Positions 27,619-39,041 of a DNA stretch of 64,000 nucleotides are shown piece after piece (position 1 is the first letter of the stretch; each line of letters begins with the position of its first letter). The stretch lies in contig CAMBRQ010000005.1 in the NCBI GenBank assembly GCA_945870325.1, positions 1 to 64,000 of the forward strand, written 5' to 3'. Below the pieces are notes generated by a model. It had not been told where the DNA came from, did not search any database, and worked only from the letters and a program-made list of their open reading frames with translations. The stretch comes from an uncultured Dorea sp. GTDB lineage: Bacteria > Bacillota > Clostridia > Lachnospirales > Lachnospiraceae. A program made the translations under genes and the position numbers.

Positions 27619-27917
27619 ATGCAGATTAACCGTTTATTTGAAATCATATATATTCTCCTGGATAAAAAGATGGTTACAGCGAAAGAACTGGCAGACCGTT
27701 TTGAAGTATCCGTCAGAACGATTTATCGGGATGTGGAGACATTATCCGGAGCAGGAATACCAATTTATATGAACAGAGGCAAGGGCGGCGGCATCACGCT
27801 TTTAATACAACCATTGAGAAACTGACAAGTTTATTTGGTGGTACTGATATGGATTGGATTGAAGTTGATTTTGAATCTTGCAAATTGGAGAAGATGCTGA
27901 ACAAGTATTTAAACTGA
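27619..27917 (+). pseudogene. YafY/WYL-type HTH regulator, internally deleted
   Basis: The first 60 codons are a good DeoR/HTH_11 DNA-binding domain (INRLFEIIYILLDKKMVTAK, then ELADRFEVSVRTIYRDVETL) reaching the 'GGITLL' point where the family continues into the WYL sensor domain. The frame then stops at 27825. Shifted by one frame, the next codons read NTTIEKLTSLFGGTDMDWIE and end at 27917, which matches the mid-region 'ALEKL..LFG....WIEVDF' of such regulators. So a block between the two and the whole C-terminal WYL domain are missing. An intact relative would be about 300 aa. Confidence 0.75.
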
Positions 27918-28039
27918 TTTTTTGGATTTTTGTGTTGATGATTATACTGTAGGAAAACAGATGGCCGACAGCATTCGGATAAGTGTAATGAAAATGTGAA
28001 AAAGATGTATTAAAATATCAGGGAGGAAGGGGGAGCAGT

Positions 28040-28903
28040 ATGCATTTTGTGAATGCGAAGGGAATCCTGTCCGCACAGAATGGCATGAATCTTTATAGAG
28101 GTTGTACGCATGGATGCATTTATTGTGACAGCAGGAGTAAATGTTATGGTTTCGAGCATGCTTTTGAAGATATAGAAGTTAAACAGAATGCACCGGAATT
28201 GTTAGAAAAAGCGCTTCGTTCCAAGAGAAAGAAGTGTATGATTGGAACGGGCGCAATGTGTGATCCGTATATGCATTGTGAAGAGAAATTGAATCTGACA
28301 AGAAGATGTTTGGAGATCATAGACCGTTATGAATATGGCGTAACAATTCAGACCAAATCGAATCGGATTCTTAGGGATCTGGAGTTATTAAAGCGAATTA
28401 ATGAGAAGGCAAAATGTGTTGTTCAGATGACTTTGACCACCTATGATGAGAAACTATGTAAAATCTTAGAGCCGAATGTCTGTACCACAAAAGAGCGGGT
28501 GGAGGCATTAAAGGTCTTCCACGAAAACGGAATTCCCACGGTGGTCTGGCTGTCACCCATTCTGCCTTATATAAATGACACCAGGGAAAATATCGAAGGC
28601 ATTCTGGATTACTGTATACAGGCAAAAGTATATGGGATTATCTGTTTCGGGATGGGATTGACCTTGCGTGAGGGTGACAGGGAATATTTTTATGCAGCAT
28701 TAGATAGACATTTCCCAGGTATGAGAGAAAGATATCATCAGAGATATGGATATGCTTATGAACTTCCAAGTGATCGGAGTCGGGAATTAATGAAATTATT
28801 CCGGGATAAATGCCGTACGAATGGGATTATCTGTGATATGGATGCTTGTTTTCAGTATTTGCATGAATTTCCAGAGAAGTATGAACAGTTGACTTTGTTT
28901 TAG
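28040..28903 (+). CDS. Radical SAM protein, SPL/Rv2578c-like
   Basis: 287 aa. CTHGCIYCDSRSKCYGF near residue 22 is a CxxxCxxC cluster motif, followed by the CMIGTGAMCDPYMHCEE segment seen in spore-photoproduct-lyase-like radical SAM proteins of unknown role. Later elements (TIQTKSNRILRDLELLKRI, WLSPILPYINDT) fit the same group. The substrate is unknown and it is not SplB itself, being too short and differently built. Strong GGGAGGAAGGGGGAG upstream. Confidence 0.85.
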   Translation: MHFVNAKGILSAQNGMNLYRGCTHGCIYCDSRSKCYGFEHAFEDIEVKQNAPELLEKALRSKRKKCMIGTGAMCDPYMHCEEKLNLTRRCLEIIDRYEYGVTIQTKSNRILRDLELLKRINEKAKCVVQMTLTTYDEKLCKILEPNVCTTKERVEALKVFHENGIPTVVWLSPILPYINDTRENIEGILDYCIQAKVYGIICFGMGLTLREGDREYFYAALDRHFPGMRERYHQRYGYAYELPSDRSRELMKLFRDKCRTNGIICDMDACFQYLHEFPEKYEQLTLF

Positions 28904-28962
28904 TTAACACTATTTAAGTTGTCATTTTGTATTGTGATTTGGAGTTAAAAAGGGGGATTTAA

Positions 28963-29610
28963 GTGATTATGAACAATTATATGTTATATTTGGCGGAATT
29001 AATACCAGAAAGAGATAGTTTAAAAATAGTAAAAACAGAGGCGAAAAAATACTATAAAGAGCATACTTTGGAAGAATGCTATAACATGGGGCTTGAACTT
29101 TATCAATCGGATAATTTTCAAATACAGGAAGTTGGTGTATTCTTATTGGGATATTCTGCGCATGCATATGAAGAAGCATTATCTTTTCTTAAAAATGTGG
29201 TCAGCCAACACGAAAGTTGGAAAGTGCAGGAAATATTGTCCATGGCATTCGATAATCATTGTAAGATTATCGGCTATGAGAAGGCGTTGCCCCTTCTGAA
29301 AGAATGGCTGGACAGTGATTGTGCAAATGTCCGCAGAGCTGTTACTGAAGGATTAAGAGTATGGACAAGCCGACCTTATTTTAAGGATCATCCTCAAGTG
29401 GCAATTGATATATTGTCTGCGCGCAAAGAGGACGAAAGCGCATATGCTCGTAAATCCGTAGGAAATGCATTAAAAGATATCAGTAAGAAATTTCCGGAAC
29501 TTATTTCAAAAGAATTAGACACCTGGGATTTATCATTAAAAGAAGTTCAGCAGGTTTACAAATTAGCGAGCAAAAGATTAGAGCGAGATGCAGAGATGGA
29601 GGTTCAATAA
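28963..29610 (+). CDS. DNA alkylation repair-like HEAT-repeat protein
   Basis: 215 aa, all-helical with short repeats. 'IQEVGVFLLGY', 'SWKVQEILSMAFD', 'DCANVRRAVTEGLRVWTSRPYFKDHP' and 'YARKSVGNALKDISKKFPEL' match the AlkC/AlkD-type HEAT-like repeat pattern, in which RRAV.EGLRVW and R.SVGNAL.D are frequent. AlkD proteins excise alkylated bases; whether this one is active is unknown. GTG at 28963 has GGGGG 6 nt upstream; the ATG at 28969 is the alternative. Overlaps nothing; the next gene begins one base after its stop. Confidence 0.75.
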   Translation: MIMNNYMLYLAELIPERDSLKIVKTEAKKYYKEHTLEECYNMGLELYQSDNFQIQEVGVFLLGYSAHAYEEALSFLKNVVSQHESWKVQEILSMAFDNHCKIIGYEKALPLLKEWLDSDCANVRRAVTEGLRVWTSRPYFKDHPQVAIDILSARKEDESAYARKSVGNALKDISKKFPELISKELDTWDLSLKEVQQVYKLASKRLERDAEMEVQ

Positions 29611-29611
29611 G

Positions 29612-30259
29612 ATGAAAATTGCGGTGATTCAGGCTAGTTCTCAAAAAGAGAAAAATACATTGTTATATGAATGTGTTGTAAAAGCGGTGAGAAATCAGGA
29701 ATCTGAAGTAATAAATTTTGGTGTGTTTCCAGAGGAAGAAATTACGTATTCTTACATAGAAATTGCCTTGATGATTAGTTTGCTATTAGAAAGTGGAGCA
29801 ATAGATTTTGCTGTAACTGGCTGTTCCTCCGGACAGGGGATGACGCTCGCTTGTAACAGTCTGCCAGGTGTTTTGTGTGGATATGTTGCCAATCCTGCGG
29901 ATGCATTTCTTTTCGGGAGAATTAATGATGGGAATGCAGTATCCTTTCCGCTTGGTTTGAATTTTGGATGGTCAGGAGAAATTAATCTGCAGAGTACATT
30001 GGACAAACTCTTTGATGGACCATTTGGAAGTGGGTATCCGCTAAAAGATGCAGAAAGAAAAAGAGCAGATACCAGAAAGTTGAAGGAAATGAATGCAGCT
30101 ACAAAACGAAAATTGGCAGAGGTGCTGCCTAAGCTGGATTCGGAATTAGTATTGGCGGCATTTCAGAGGAAGAATGTTTTCGATTATGTTTTAAAACATG
30201 GCACTAATATAGAGTTGCTCGACTTGCTTAAAAATAATTTTATTTACGACATCAATTAG
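29612..30259 (+). CDS. RpiB/LacA/LacB family sugar-phosphate isomerase-like
   Basis: 215 aa. 'FAVTGCSSGQGMTLACNSLPGVLCGY' (about 64-89) corresponds to the RpiB phosphate-binding and active-site region, with the Cys of TGCSSGQG in the catalytic position. The N-terminus MKIAVIQASSQKEKN is typical. The long C-terminal extension after residue 150 is seen in a Clostridia subgroup. The ATG at 29612 follows GGAGG inside the previous gene, so translation is coupled. Substrate not determinable. Confidence 0.78.
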   Translation: MKIAVIQASSQKEKNTLLYECVVKAVRNQESEVINFGVFPEEEITYSYIEIALMISLLLESGAIDFAVTGCSSGQGMTLACNSLPGVLCGYVANPADAFLFGRINDGNAVSFPLGLNFGWSGEINLQSTLDKLFDGPFGSGYPLKDAERKRADTRKLKEMNAATKRKLAEVLPKLDSELVLAAFQRKNVFDYVLKHGTNIELLDLLKNNFIYDIN

Positions 30260-30264
30260 TTAAA

Positions 30265-30480
30265 ATGTGGGGACAAACGGATTGGAGTATGCGTTGTGAA
30301 GGTTGTTATAGTAATCAATGTTATTGCAAAGATGATCTGTGTAATGCGAAAGAATGCGCATCTCAAAAATGTCTATCAGAATGTAAGAAATGTAAGGACT
30401 TTCCATGCATTAAAGCAACTGCAGCGGACTATCGCTCCGTGATACATACGGAGATTCATTATGCTGATGAGATCACTTAG
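30265..30480 (+). CDS. Small Cys-rich protein (DUF3795-like), possibly truncated
   Basis: 71 aa with 12 cysteines, including CEGCYSNQCYC, CNAKECASQKC and CKKCKDFPC. The 'C..C.DFPC.K' ending is the pattern of DUF3795 proteins, which probably bind a metal or Fe-S cluster, but the usual N-terminal C-G-x-C-S-x-C portion is not present. There is no good Shine-Dalgarno site, and the frame opens just 5 nt after the previous stop. It could be a remnant. Confidence 0.5.
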   Translation: MWGQTDWSMRCEGCYSNQCYCKDDLCNAKECASQKCLSECKKCKDFPCIKATAADYRSVIHTEIHYADEIT

Positions 30481-30560
30481 GGGATACTTCCGTATGTTCC
30501 GATACAATATGAAAACCAGTAAATAAAAATTCAGAATTTGAAACGGGGATATATGAAACA

Positions 30561-30737
30561 ATGAATAATTTAAATTATGAAGAAATTACATTAAATCATC
30601 TAAATGAATTAGCAGAGTCGTATGTCGAAACTTTCAATGCAGAACCGTGGAATGACAAATGGACTACTGATACTGCGAGAAAGAGATTACATCAAATGAT
30701 AAATACGGAAGATTTACCCTCCAGATTTGGCAACTAA
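30561..30737 (+). pseudogene. Truncated GNAT acetyltransferase N-terminus
   Basis: 58 codons: the segment ELAESYVETFNAEPWNDKWT with following TDTARKRLHQMI is the typical first quarter of a GNAT acetyltransferase of about 150-190 aa. The frame then ends abruptly at a terminator hairpin, with the acetyl-CoA-binding core missing. Confidence 0.65.
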
Positions 30738-30782
30738 AAATCCACTGTATCTGCTATTCATTCAGTACAGTGGATTTTTAAA
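30736..30782. terminator. Bidirectional terminator
   Basis: A 13-bp stem (30736-30748 with 30767-30779) with A5 on the left and T5 on the right, so it can terminate transcripts from either side. It overlaps the stop codon of the GNAT remnant. Confidence 0.8.
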
Positions 30783-30961
30783 ATATTCCATCCATTGGAT
30801 TAATCCTCCTTATTCATTTCTTATCTATCTGAAACTATTATTTCAAATAGTGATTTTTTAAATTAGAATTACGTTCCCATCGGTCTTTACCTCTTTTTCA
30901 TTAAATTTGTTTTTTAGAATAAGCTTAAGTTTTTGGTGGTCCGTCCTCCTTTTGTTTTGTT
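30736..30961 (-). ncRNA. Candidate minus-strand small RNA or decayed transcription unit
   Basis: A minus-strand promoter (30968-30996) faces this stretch and the bidirectional terminator closes it, giving a transcript of roughly 225 nt. On the minus strand I find only ORFs of 3-9 codons, although AGGAGG-like sites appear three times (near 30940, 30890 and 30805), two of them followed by ATG plus immediate stops. No known RNA family is recognised. It could also be the leftover of a deleted gene. Confidence 0.3.
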
Positions 30962-30967
30962 GTTATT

Positions 30968-30996
30968 ATAATATCTCAATATAGTTCAAATGTCAA
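30968..30996 (-). promoter_or_regulatory. Minus-strand promoter
   Basis: On the minus strand, TTGACA (complement of 30991-30996), 17 nt, TATTAT (complement of 30968-30973). No minus-strand gene follows. Confidence 0.55.
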
Positions 30997-31142
30997 GCAT
31001 AAAAACAGAAAAAAATAAAATAAATTCAAAAATAACAGAAAATAATAAATTCCAGAAAGAAAAGAAAGAAAAAATAAATAAATAAATGGATTTTGTCATG
31101 TGAATATGATACTGTTTTCTAATAAATAATGCGTTCATGACA

Positions 31143-34430
<3,288 letters not shown>

Positions 34431-34445
34431 GAGAAAAGGTACCGG

Positions 34446-34642
34446 ATGAATCGTAAAATACTTATTGAGTCTATTAATGGCTGCCGCACTATGAATTTGT
34501 TACTTCAGATGACTATTCTTATATTTTAACAGCATTACAAGGTCTGATAACGGCTACGGAAGATCAAAAGGCAAAACATACATTGGAAAAAGTAGCCAAT
34601 ATGTCGAAAGCAGCTTCAAGAGTTGTCTCTTTGTATCAATAA
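34446..34642 (+). pseudogene. Gene remnant after lacZ, unrecognised
   Basis: An ATG at 34446 opens a 27-codon frame (MNRKILIESINGCR...). From 34478 to 34642 a second frame reads YEFVTSDDYSYILTALQGLI, then a charged helix KAKHTLEKVANMSKAASRVV and a stop. The latter looks like a genuine protein C-terminus, but has no start of its own. Probably a frameshifted or deleted gene; I cannot name it. Confidence 0.4.
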
Positions 34643-34702
34643 TTATGACATCCTGTTGTCGTATATGCTATGTTACACTGGAGAAAAAAACGGAGGTGTC
34701 TT

Positions 34703-35281
34703 ATGGTGAGTCCATATGAAAAATGTCCTGTATATGAAAATGAAAATTATCTTCTGAAACTTGTAGATATGTCAGATGCACCAGATTTATTATTGGTATA
34801 TTCGGATGAAAAAGCCGTACCATTCTTTAACAGTGATAATTGTGGTGGTGATGATTTCTACTATACGTCATTAGAACGTATGCAAAGCGCAATCGATTAC
34901 TGGCTGTGGGAATACCAGAGAGAAGGCTTTGTACGCTGGACAATTTATGACAAAAAAATTCAGCATGCGATTGGAACAATTGAGTTGTTCCATCGTAGAT
35001 CGGATGACTATTTCAATCATTGTGGCCTGTTGCGGTTAGATTTAAGAAGTGATTACGAACAATCAGAAAAAATCCTTGAAATATTATCTCTGATTACGCT
35101 GCCTGCATTTGATGTATTTGAATGTAAGACGATTGCAACGAAGGTTCTTGGTTTTGCTTCAGAGAGGAAATCTGCATTAGAAAAGATGGGATTTATAGCA
35201 TCAGAGGAAAAATTAATCGGTGGGCATGACCGTGAAATTTACACAGATTATTATATTTTGCAAAATAATATAAAAGCATAG
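34703..35281 (+). CDS. GNAT family N-acetyltransferase
   Basis: About 192 aa. RimJ/RimL-type GNAT architecture: N-terminal 'YLLKLVDMSDAPDLLLVYSD', a central 'IGTIELFHRR' strand and a C-terminal 'IATKVLGFASERKSALEKMGF' resembling the 'AN..S....EK.GF' motif. Substrate unknown. The ATG at 34703 has GGAGG 7 nt upstream; the longer in-frame start at 34670 does not. Confidence 0.75.
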   Translation: MVSPYEKCPVYENENYLLKLVDMSDAPDLLLVYSDEKAVPFFNSDNCGGDDFYYTSLERMQSAIDYWLWEYQREGFVRWTIYDKKIQHAIGTIELFHRRSDDYFNHCGLLRLDLRSDYEQSEKILEILSLITLPAFDVFECKTIATKVLGFASERKSALEKMGFIASEEKLIGGHDREIYTDYYILQNNIKA

Positions 35282-35297
35282 ATGTGGAGGTACCATC

Positions 35298-35912
35298 ATG
35301 TACTGTATATTAATTACTGGAATTCCGGCTTCCGGAAAGAGTACAATGGCTGAATTTTTGGCCAATCATTTGAACCTGCCAGTTATTTCAAAAGATAACA
35401 TTAAGGAATTGATGTATGACGTAATCGGATTCCGGTCAAGAGAAGAAAAGGTTCGATTAGGAATTGCCAGTATGGATATCATGTACTATATGGCCGAGCA
35501 GTTAATGAAAAGACAGCAACCTTTTATATTGGAGAATAATTTTGAGAATATTTCAAGAGAAGGGCTGCTTGCGATTCTTGAAAAATATTCCTATACGGCA
35601 ATTACTGTTACTTTAACAGGTGACTATAAGAAAATATATCAGCGTTTTCTGGAAAGAAATGATAGTCCAGACAGGCATCGTGGACATGTTGTCAATCAAT
35701 GTTATCCCGAGAGAGGAACGCCAGGCGATGTAACTTCGATTTCATATGAAGGATTCGTGGCAGGGATTACTAATCGGGGGATGGATTGTTTCGTGGCAAA
35801 TGGTCCACATATTATTGTGGATACGACGGATTTTGGGAAGATAGATAGGGAAGAGATATTAGATAAAATCATTGAGTATAGAGAAGAAATATTGAATGAT
35901 GGATATGAATAA
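35298..35912 (+). CDS. P-loop ATPase/kinase (AAA_33-like)
   Basis: 204 aa. Walker A GIPASGKSTMAEFL near residue 8, then 'ISKDNIKELMYD', a zeta-toxin/small-molecule-kinase-like layout. 'FILENNFEN' provides a likely catalytic-region Glu, and 'RFLERNDSPDRHRGH' the LID-like basic segment. Substrate unknown; relatives are annotated as AAA family ATPases or adenylylsulfate/pantothenate-like kinases. GGAGG upstream, 16 nt after the GNAT gene. Confidence 0.78.
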   Translation: MYCILITGIPASGKSTMAEFLANHLNLPVISKDNIKELMYDVIGFRSREEKVRLGIASMDIMYYMAEQLMKRQQPFILENNFENISREGLLAILEKYSYTAITVTLTGDYKKIYQRFLERNDSPDRHRGHVVNQCYPERGTPGDVTSISYEGFVAGITNRGMDCFVANGPHIIVDTTDFGKIDREEILDKIIEYREEILNDGYE

Positions 35913-35950
35913 TATGGATATGACAACAACAGTGTAAAGCGGAAAACTAT

Positions 35951-36082
35951 ATGTCAATTATCAGTGATGGAACAATGACAATTGATGAATTGGTTTATAA
36001 GGTTACAGCGCATTTTGAATTGTCAAGGTATCCGGAAGAAACTGCCAGTGGCAGGTCTTTGCAAGTTATGCATAAAAATTAA
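35951..36082 (+). other. Short ORF (43 aa), unrecognised
   Basis: It reads MSIISDGTMTIDELVYKVTA then HFELSRYPEETASGRSLQVM and ends HKN. It fills the 200-bp gap between the P-loop kinase and the DUF434 gene. AGCGGAAAA lies upstream but no strong Shine-Dalgarno site. The TASGxS segment resembles one in the 34-aa ORF at 27381-27485. Either a small protein or a remnant. Confidence 0.3.
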
Positions 36083-36112
36083 ATGCGAATAAACTGATGA
36101 AAGGAAAATGCT

Positions 36113-36817
36113 ATGGGCAAACGAGGTTACGTCCCGGAAGATGAAAAACAATTTGCCGGAACCCAGTTAGAACAATTAAAAAAAGCGGCAAGAGAAGTAC
36201 AATTTCTTCTGGATCAGGGATATGGAGTAAAGCAAACGACAACATTTGTCGGCAATCACTATCTATTTTCGGAACGGCAGCGTTTAGCCCTGGCAAGAAC
36301 TGTATCGCCCAAAGAATGGATTGTGGAACGGAACCGTAAAGAACGATTAATTCAAGCAGAGAATAATCTGCCTAAAACAGTGCATATTGATGGCTTCAAT
36401 ACAATTATTACATTGGAGGTAGCGTTGTCAGGAGGTCCGGTTTTTGCCTGTGGAGATGGAACAATACGCGATTTGGCAGGACTACGTGGAACTTATCACA
36501 TTATTGAGCAAACGAAAAAAGCAATTGAACTGATATTGCATCAATTGGATTTCTTAGGGATAGAAAATGCTTGCTTTTACTTAGATGCGCCAGTTTCCAA
36601 TTCGGGCAGATTATCAAGTTTGATTATAGAGTGTGCAGATAAATATGATGTGTCTGTAAAGGTTCAAGTAATCAATGATGTAGATCGGACATTAGAACAA
36701 AGGGATGGGGTTATTAGTGGAGATGCTATCATTTTGAATCATTGCATCAGCTGGCTGAATATAATGCCTAAGATTATGGAACATATAGAATCTGTATGGA
36801 TGATTCAGTTACAATAG
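36113..36817 (+). CDS. DUF434/DUF5616 domain protein
   Basis: 234 aa. It resembles the DUF434 family: N-terminal GYVPEDEKQF then 'LKKAAREVQFLLDQGYG' and 'FVGNHYLFSERQRLALARTV', followed by a 'HIDGFNTIITLEVALSGG' segment and 'FACGDGTIRDLAGLRGTYH'. The acidic residues in IDGFN, CGDGTIRD and YLDAPVSNSGRL suggest a metal-dependent, PIN/Toprim-like nucleotide fold, but no activity is established that I know of. AAAGGAAAA precedes the start. Confidence 0.75.
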   Translation: MGKRGYVPEDEKQFAGTQLEQLKKAAREVQFLLDQGYGVKQTTTFVGNHYLFSERQRLALARTVSPKEWIVERNRKERLIQAENNLPKTVHIDGFNTIITLEVALSGGPVFACGDGTIRDLAGLRGTYHIIEQTKKAIELILHQLDFLGIENACFYLDAPVSNSGRLSSLIIECADKYDVSVKVQVINDVDRTLEQRDGVISGDAIILNHCISWLNIMPKIMEHIESVWMIQLQ

Positions 36818-36856
36818 TTTGAAACTTTGTCTAGTATAAGATATCGGGGACAGTAT

Positions 36857-37729
36857 ATGAAAGAATGTAGAACCAATACTTTGAGATACGGTCGGATCAT
36901 GGATGTGATTCGAAAAATGGGCGGCTATATCGATTCACATGGGATGCTGCAGTTTAAGAAAGGCTTCCTCGTAGGGGAGAGAGTACCGCCACATAGTTCG
37001 TTATTTCAGAGATGGGCGGATATGGTTGTCGCTGAATATGGTGATATCGGATTATTGGAAATACCGGATGAAGAAGGGCGGATGATTCATCAATTCCGTA
37101 TGTATATTGACAGGCACAATATCACATATGTCCGAAAGTATTTTAAAGAAAAAGGAATGACGGACGAGGAGGCTCTGGAAGCCTATGTATTTGCAGCAAA
37201 TGAGCGTGGCGGATTGAACGGAAGAAAACTGCTCAGAGAGCCGGCGCGTCTTCACAATAAGTATCCGTCAGATTCAGATTATTGGAGGTATCAGAGAGGA
37301 AGGGAGAACAAGAAGCGTCTTACACCTGATTTTCATTCTGAGTTCATTCTTGACCGGGAGGGGAATTTTGTCAGTCAGTGGAATGTCTTGGAGATGGATA
37401 AGAATGGATATGTGATTGGAGATATTGCATATTACAGGATGGAACATGACAGGAAATATACATGGGAAGATTTTGGGCGGCAGATTATGGATACGGAATC
37501 TTTTAACTATGCATCAGAGAATGATGTGGTCCATAAGAAACTGGATATTCAGCCTCCAGGCAGATTAGATACGGATCTTCGACGACAGATTGCCAGAGAA
37601 TGGAAAAGCCCCATCAAATCAATGGGGCCGATCAAACACTTAAAAGATTTGAAAAAACTAAAAGAACGAAAAAATCTTTATAACTATCATTCTGACAAAG
37701 GAGATACATACTCAGAGAGCAATTCCTGA
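36857..37729 (+). CDS. Unrecognised protein, possibly DUF3114-like
   Basis: About 290 aa from the ATG at 36857 (GGGGAC upstream; a TTG at 36827 is less likely). Notable segments: 'HQFRMYIDRHNITYVRKYF' (about 82-100) and 'ANERGGLNGRKLLREPARLH'. The 'HQFR.YID..N..YVR' pattern vaguely recalls DUF3114. No signal peptide or membrane helix; basic, Lys-rich C-terminus. Its last 43 bp overlap tail-to-tail with maf on the other strand. Function unknown. Confidence 0.55.
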   Translation: MKECRTNTLRYGRIMDVIRKMGGYIDSHGMLQFKKGFLVGERVPPHSSLFQRWADMVVAEYGDIGLLEIPDEEGRMIHQFRMYIDRHNITYVRKYFKEKGMTDEEALEAYVFAANERGGLNGRKLLREPARLHNKYPSDSDYWRYQRGRENKKRLTPDFHSEFILDREGNFVSQWNVLEMDKNGYVIGDIAYYRMEHDRKYTWEDFGRQIMDTESFNYASENDVVHKKLDIQPPGRLDTDLRRQIAREWKSPIKSMGPIKHLKDLKKLKERKNLYNYHSDKGDTYSESNS

Positions 37730-38274
37730 TACAGACGGCAGACAGGCAGACCGACTACGTTGTTGTAATCTCCTTTGATGCATTTTACATGGATGGCAAA
37801 TGTCCCCTGAATTCCATAAGCGCCGGCTTTGTCCAGTGGATCGCCGGATTCTACATAGGCACGCAGATCTTCCTTACAGATCGGGCAGAAAGTAACATCT
37901 GTTGATTCATAGAAGGTCTTTGTATGCACCTGTCCCTTTTTAGAGATGATTAGGGATACGCCTGTGTAGACCTGATGCGTACGATCTGCCAGCATGGAAA
38001 GCATGTCATAGGCTTCCGCTTTATCGGCTGGCTTGCCAAGAATCTCATCACGGTATACGACAACCGTGTCTGCACCAATTACAACACAATCTTTGGTGCC
38101 GTGGTGTTCGAATACATCCTGCGCTTTTTGGGCAGCCAGTTCCATCACCACTTCGGATGGAATGGTCTTTGTAATTTTTTCTTCCACAGTAGATGGAATT
38201 ACTTCGAATCGGAATCCTGCCTGTTCCATAAGTTCTTTTCTTCTTGGAGAGGCAGAGGCTAAGATATATCTCAT
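37687..38274 (-). CDS. maf: Maf-type nucleoside-triphosphate pyrophosphatase
   Basis: About 195 aa. Begins MRYILASASPRRKELMEQ, the Maf signature (SxSPRR). It continues with VIGADTVVVYRDEILGKP and 'TGVSLI', followed by 'DKAGAYGIQGTFAIHVKCI', in which the ytp-like AYGIQG motif is complete. Maf proteins hydrolyse non-canonical or dTTP/UTP nucleotides; in Bacillus Maf is linked to septation arrest. The start at 38274 has AAGGAG upstream; nine extra upstream codons are unlikely. Third gene of the minus-strand unit, 69 nt after the PII-like gene. Confidence 0.94.
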   Translation of the reverse strand: MRYILASASPRRKELMEQAGFRFEVIPSTVEEKITKTIPSEVVMELAAQKAQDVFEHHGTKDCVVIGADTVVVYRDEILGKPADKAEAYDMLSMLADRTHQVYTGVSLIISKKGQVHTKTFYESTDVTFCPICKEDLRAYVESGDPLDKAGAYGIQGTFAIHVKCIKGDYNNVVGLPVCRLYQELLSEYVSPLSE

Positions 38275-38343
38275 AGAATTATACTCCTTATCTTTCTGCA
38301 TAATATGTCATTTTAACATATCTCGCCAAAGTTTGCCATACTG

Positions 38344-39030
38344 TTACTTGGATTCCTCCTCTAACAGGCGAAGTCCGGCTGTACTGGTAACCGGCAGAGA
38401 GAAGATGATTCCTCCCGCAGGGCTTCCGGTTCCTGCCTGCTGCATAATGGCTCTCATAATATCGTTCTTCTGTGTAGTACGTACAACAATAAAGATCATC
38501 TCTTTTTCTTCCGCAAGAGAGATTCCAAGGAATCTCTTCGCGTGTTCTGCACCGGTTCCTTTCGCATGGATGACCGTACCACCCGGAGCCTTGGCGCTTC
38601 TTGCCGCATCCATAATCGTCTCAATATATCCTGCATTTGCAATTGTCACTAACAGTTCATATTCTGTGTTCTGCAAGGTGCTTTCCTCCTTTAATAATAC
38701 GTCCTGGCCAACGGTGAGATATTGCAGTACTTTCTTGCCTCCGATGCTGCTAAGTGGTATGAGAAAAGCAATTCCTCTGCCAGGGATATCAATTCTGACT
38801 TTGCTATATAATTCTTTCTTCAGATATTTCCAGGTATCCATGGTAACAAAGGCAAAGTAAATGGCTTTCTCGGTTGCCTCCATTCCCAGATAATCCAGGA
38901 TGGCACTGTTGGCAGTTCCCTCGCCCAGCGCAGTGAGTGTTACATGGATATTGTGCATCTTAAAAAACTGAATGAATTTATCACGCATTCCGCGGTTGGT
39001 AATGATTCCAAGCATATAGATATCGTTCAT
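38344..39030 (-). CDS. Tandem PII-like regulatory protein
   Basis: 228 aa, apparently two ferredoxin-fold PII-like halves. Residues 1-105 start 'YMLGIITNRGMRDKFIQFFK'; residues 118-220 start 'YELLVTIANAGYIETIMDAA' and include 'GGTVIHAKGTG', similar to the GATVIxGRG of GlnB at the base of the T-loop, and 'EKEMIFIVVR'. Twin PII-like proteins beside DUF1538 genes are recurrent. A role as an effector-binding regulator of the neighbouring membrane protein is inference. Begins 11 nt after that gene. Confidence 0.72.
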   Translation of the reverse strand: MNDIYMLGIITNRGMRDKFIQFFKMHNIHVTLTALGEGTANSAILDYLGMEATEKAIYFAFVTMDTWKYLKKELYSKVRIDIPGRGIAFLIPLSSIGGKKVLQYLTVGQDVLLKEESTLQNTEYELLVTIANAGYIETIMDAARSAKAPGGTVIHAKGTGAEHAKRFLGISLAEEKEMIFIVVRTTQKNDIMRAIMQQAGTGSPAGGIIFSLPVTSTAGLRLLEEESK

Positions 39031-39041
39031 ATGGATTCCTC

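Noticed and set aside
31095..31141. GTCATG...CATGAC inverted repeat as a lac operator
   Set aside because: The arms are short, about 35 bp apart and imperfect, and no regulator gene is adjacent.
38033..38860. 275-codon plus-strand ORF opposite maf and the PII-like gene
   Set aside because: The translation is Ser/Thr/Cys-rich low-complexity with no family pattern, while both minus-strand genes have clear motifs; it is an antisense shadow.
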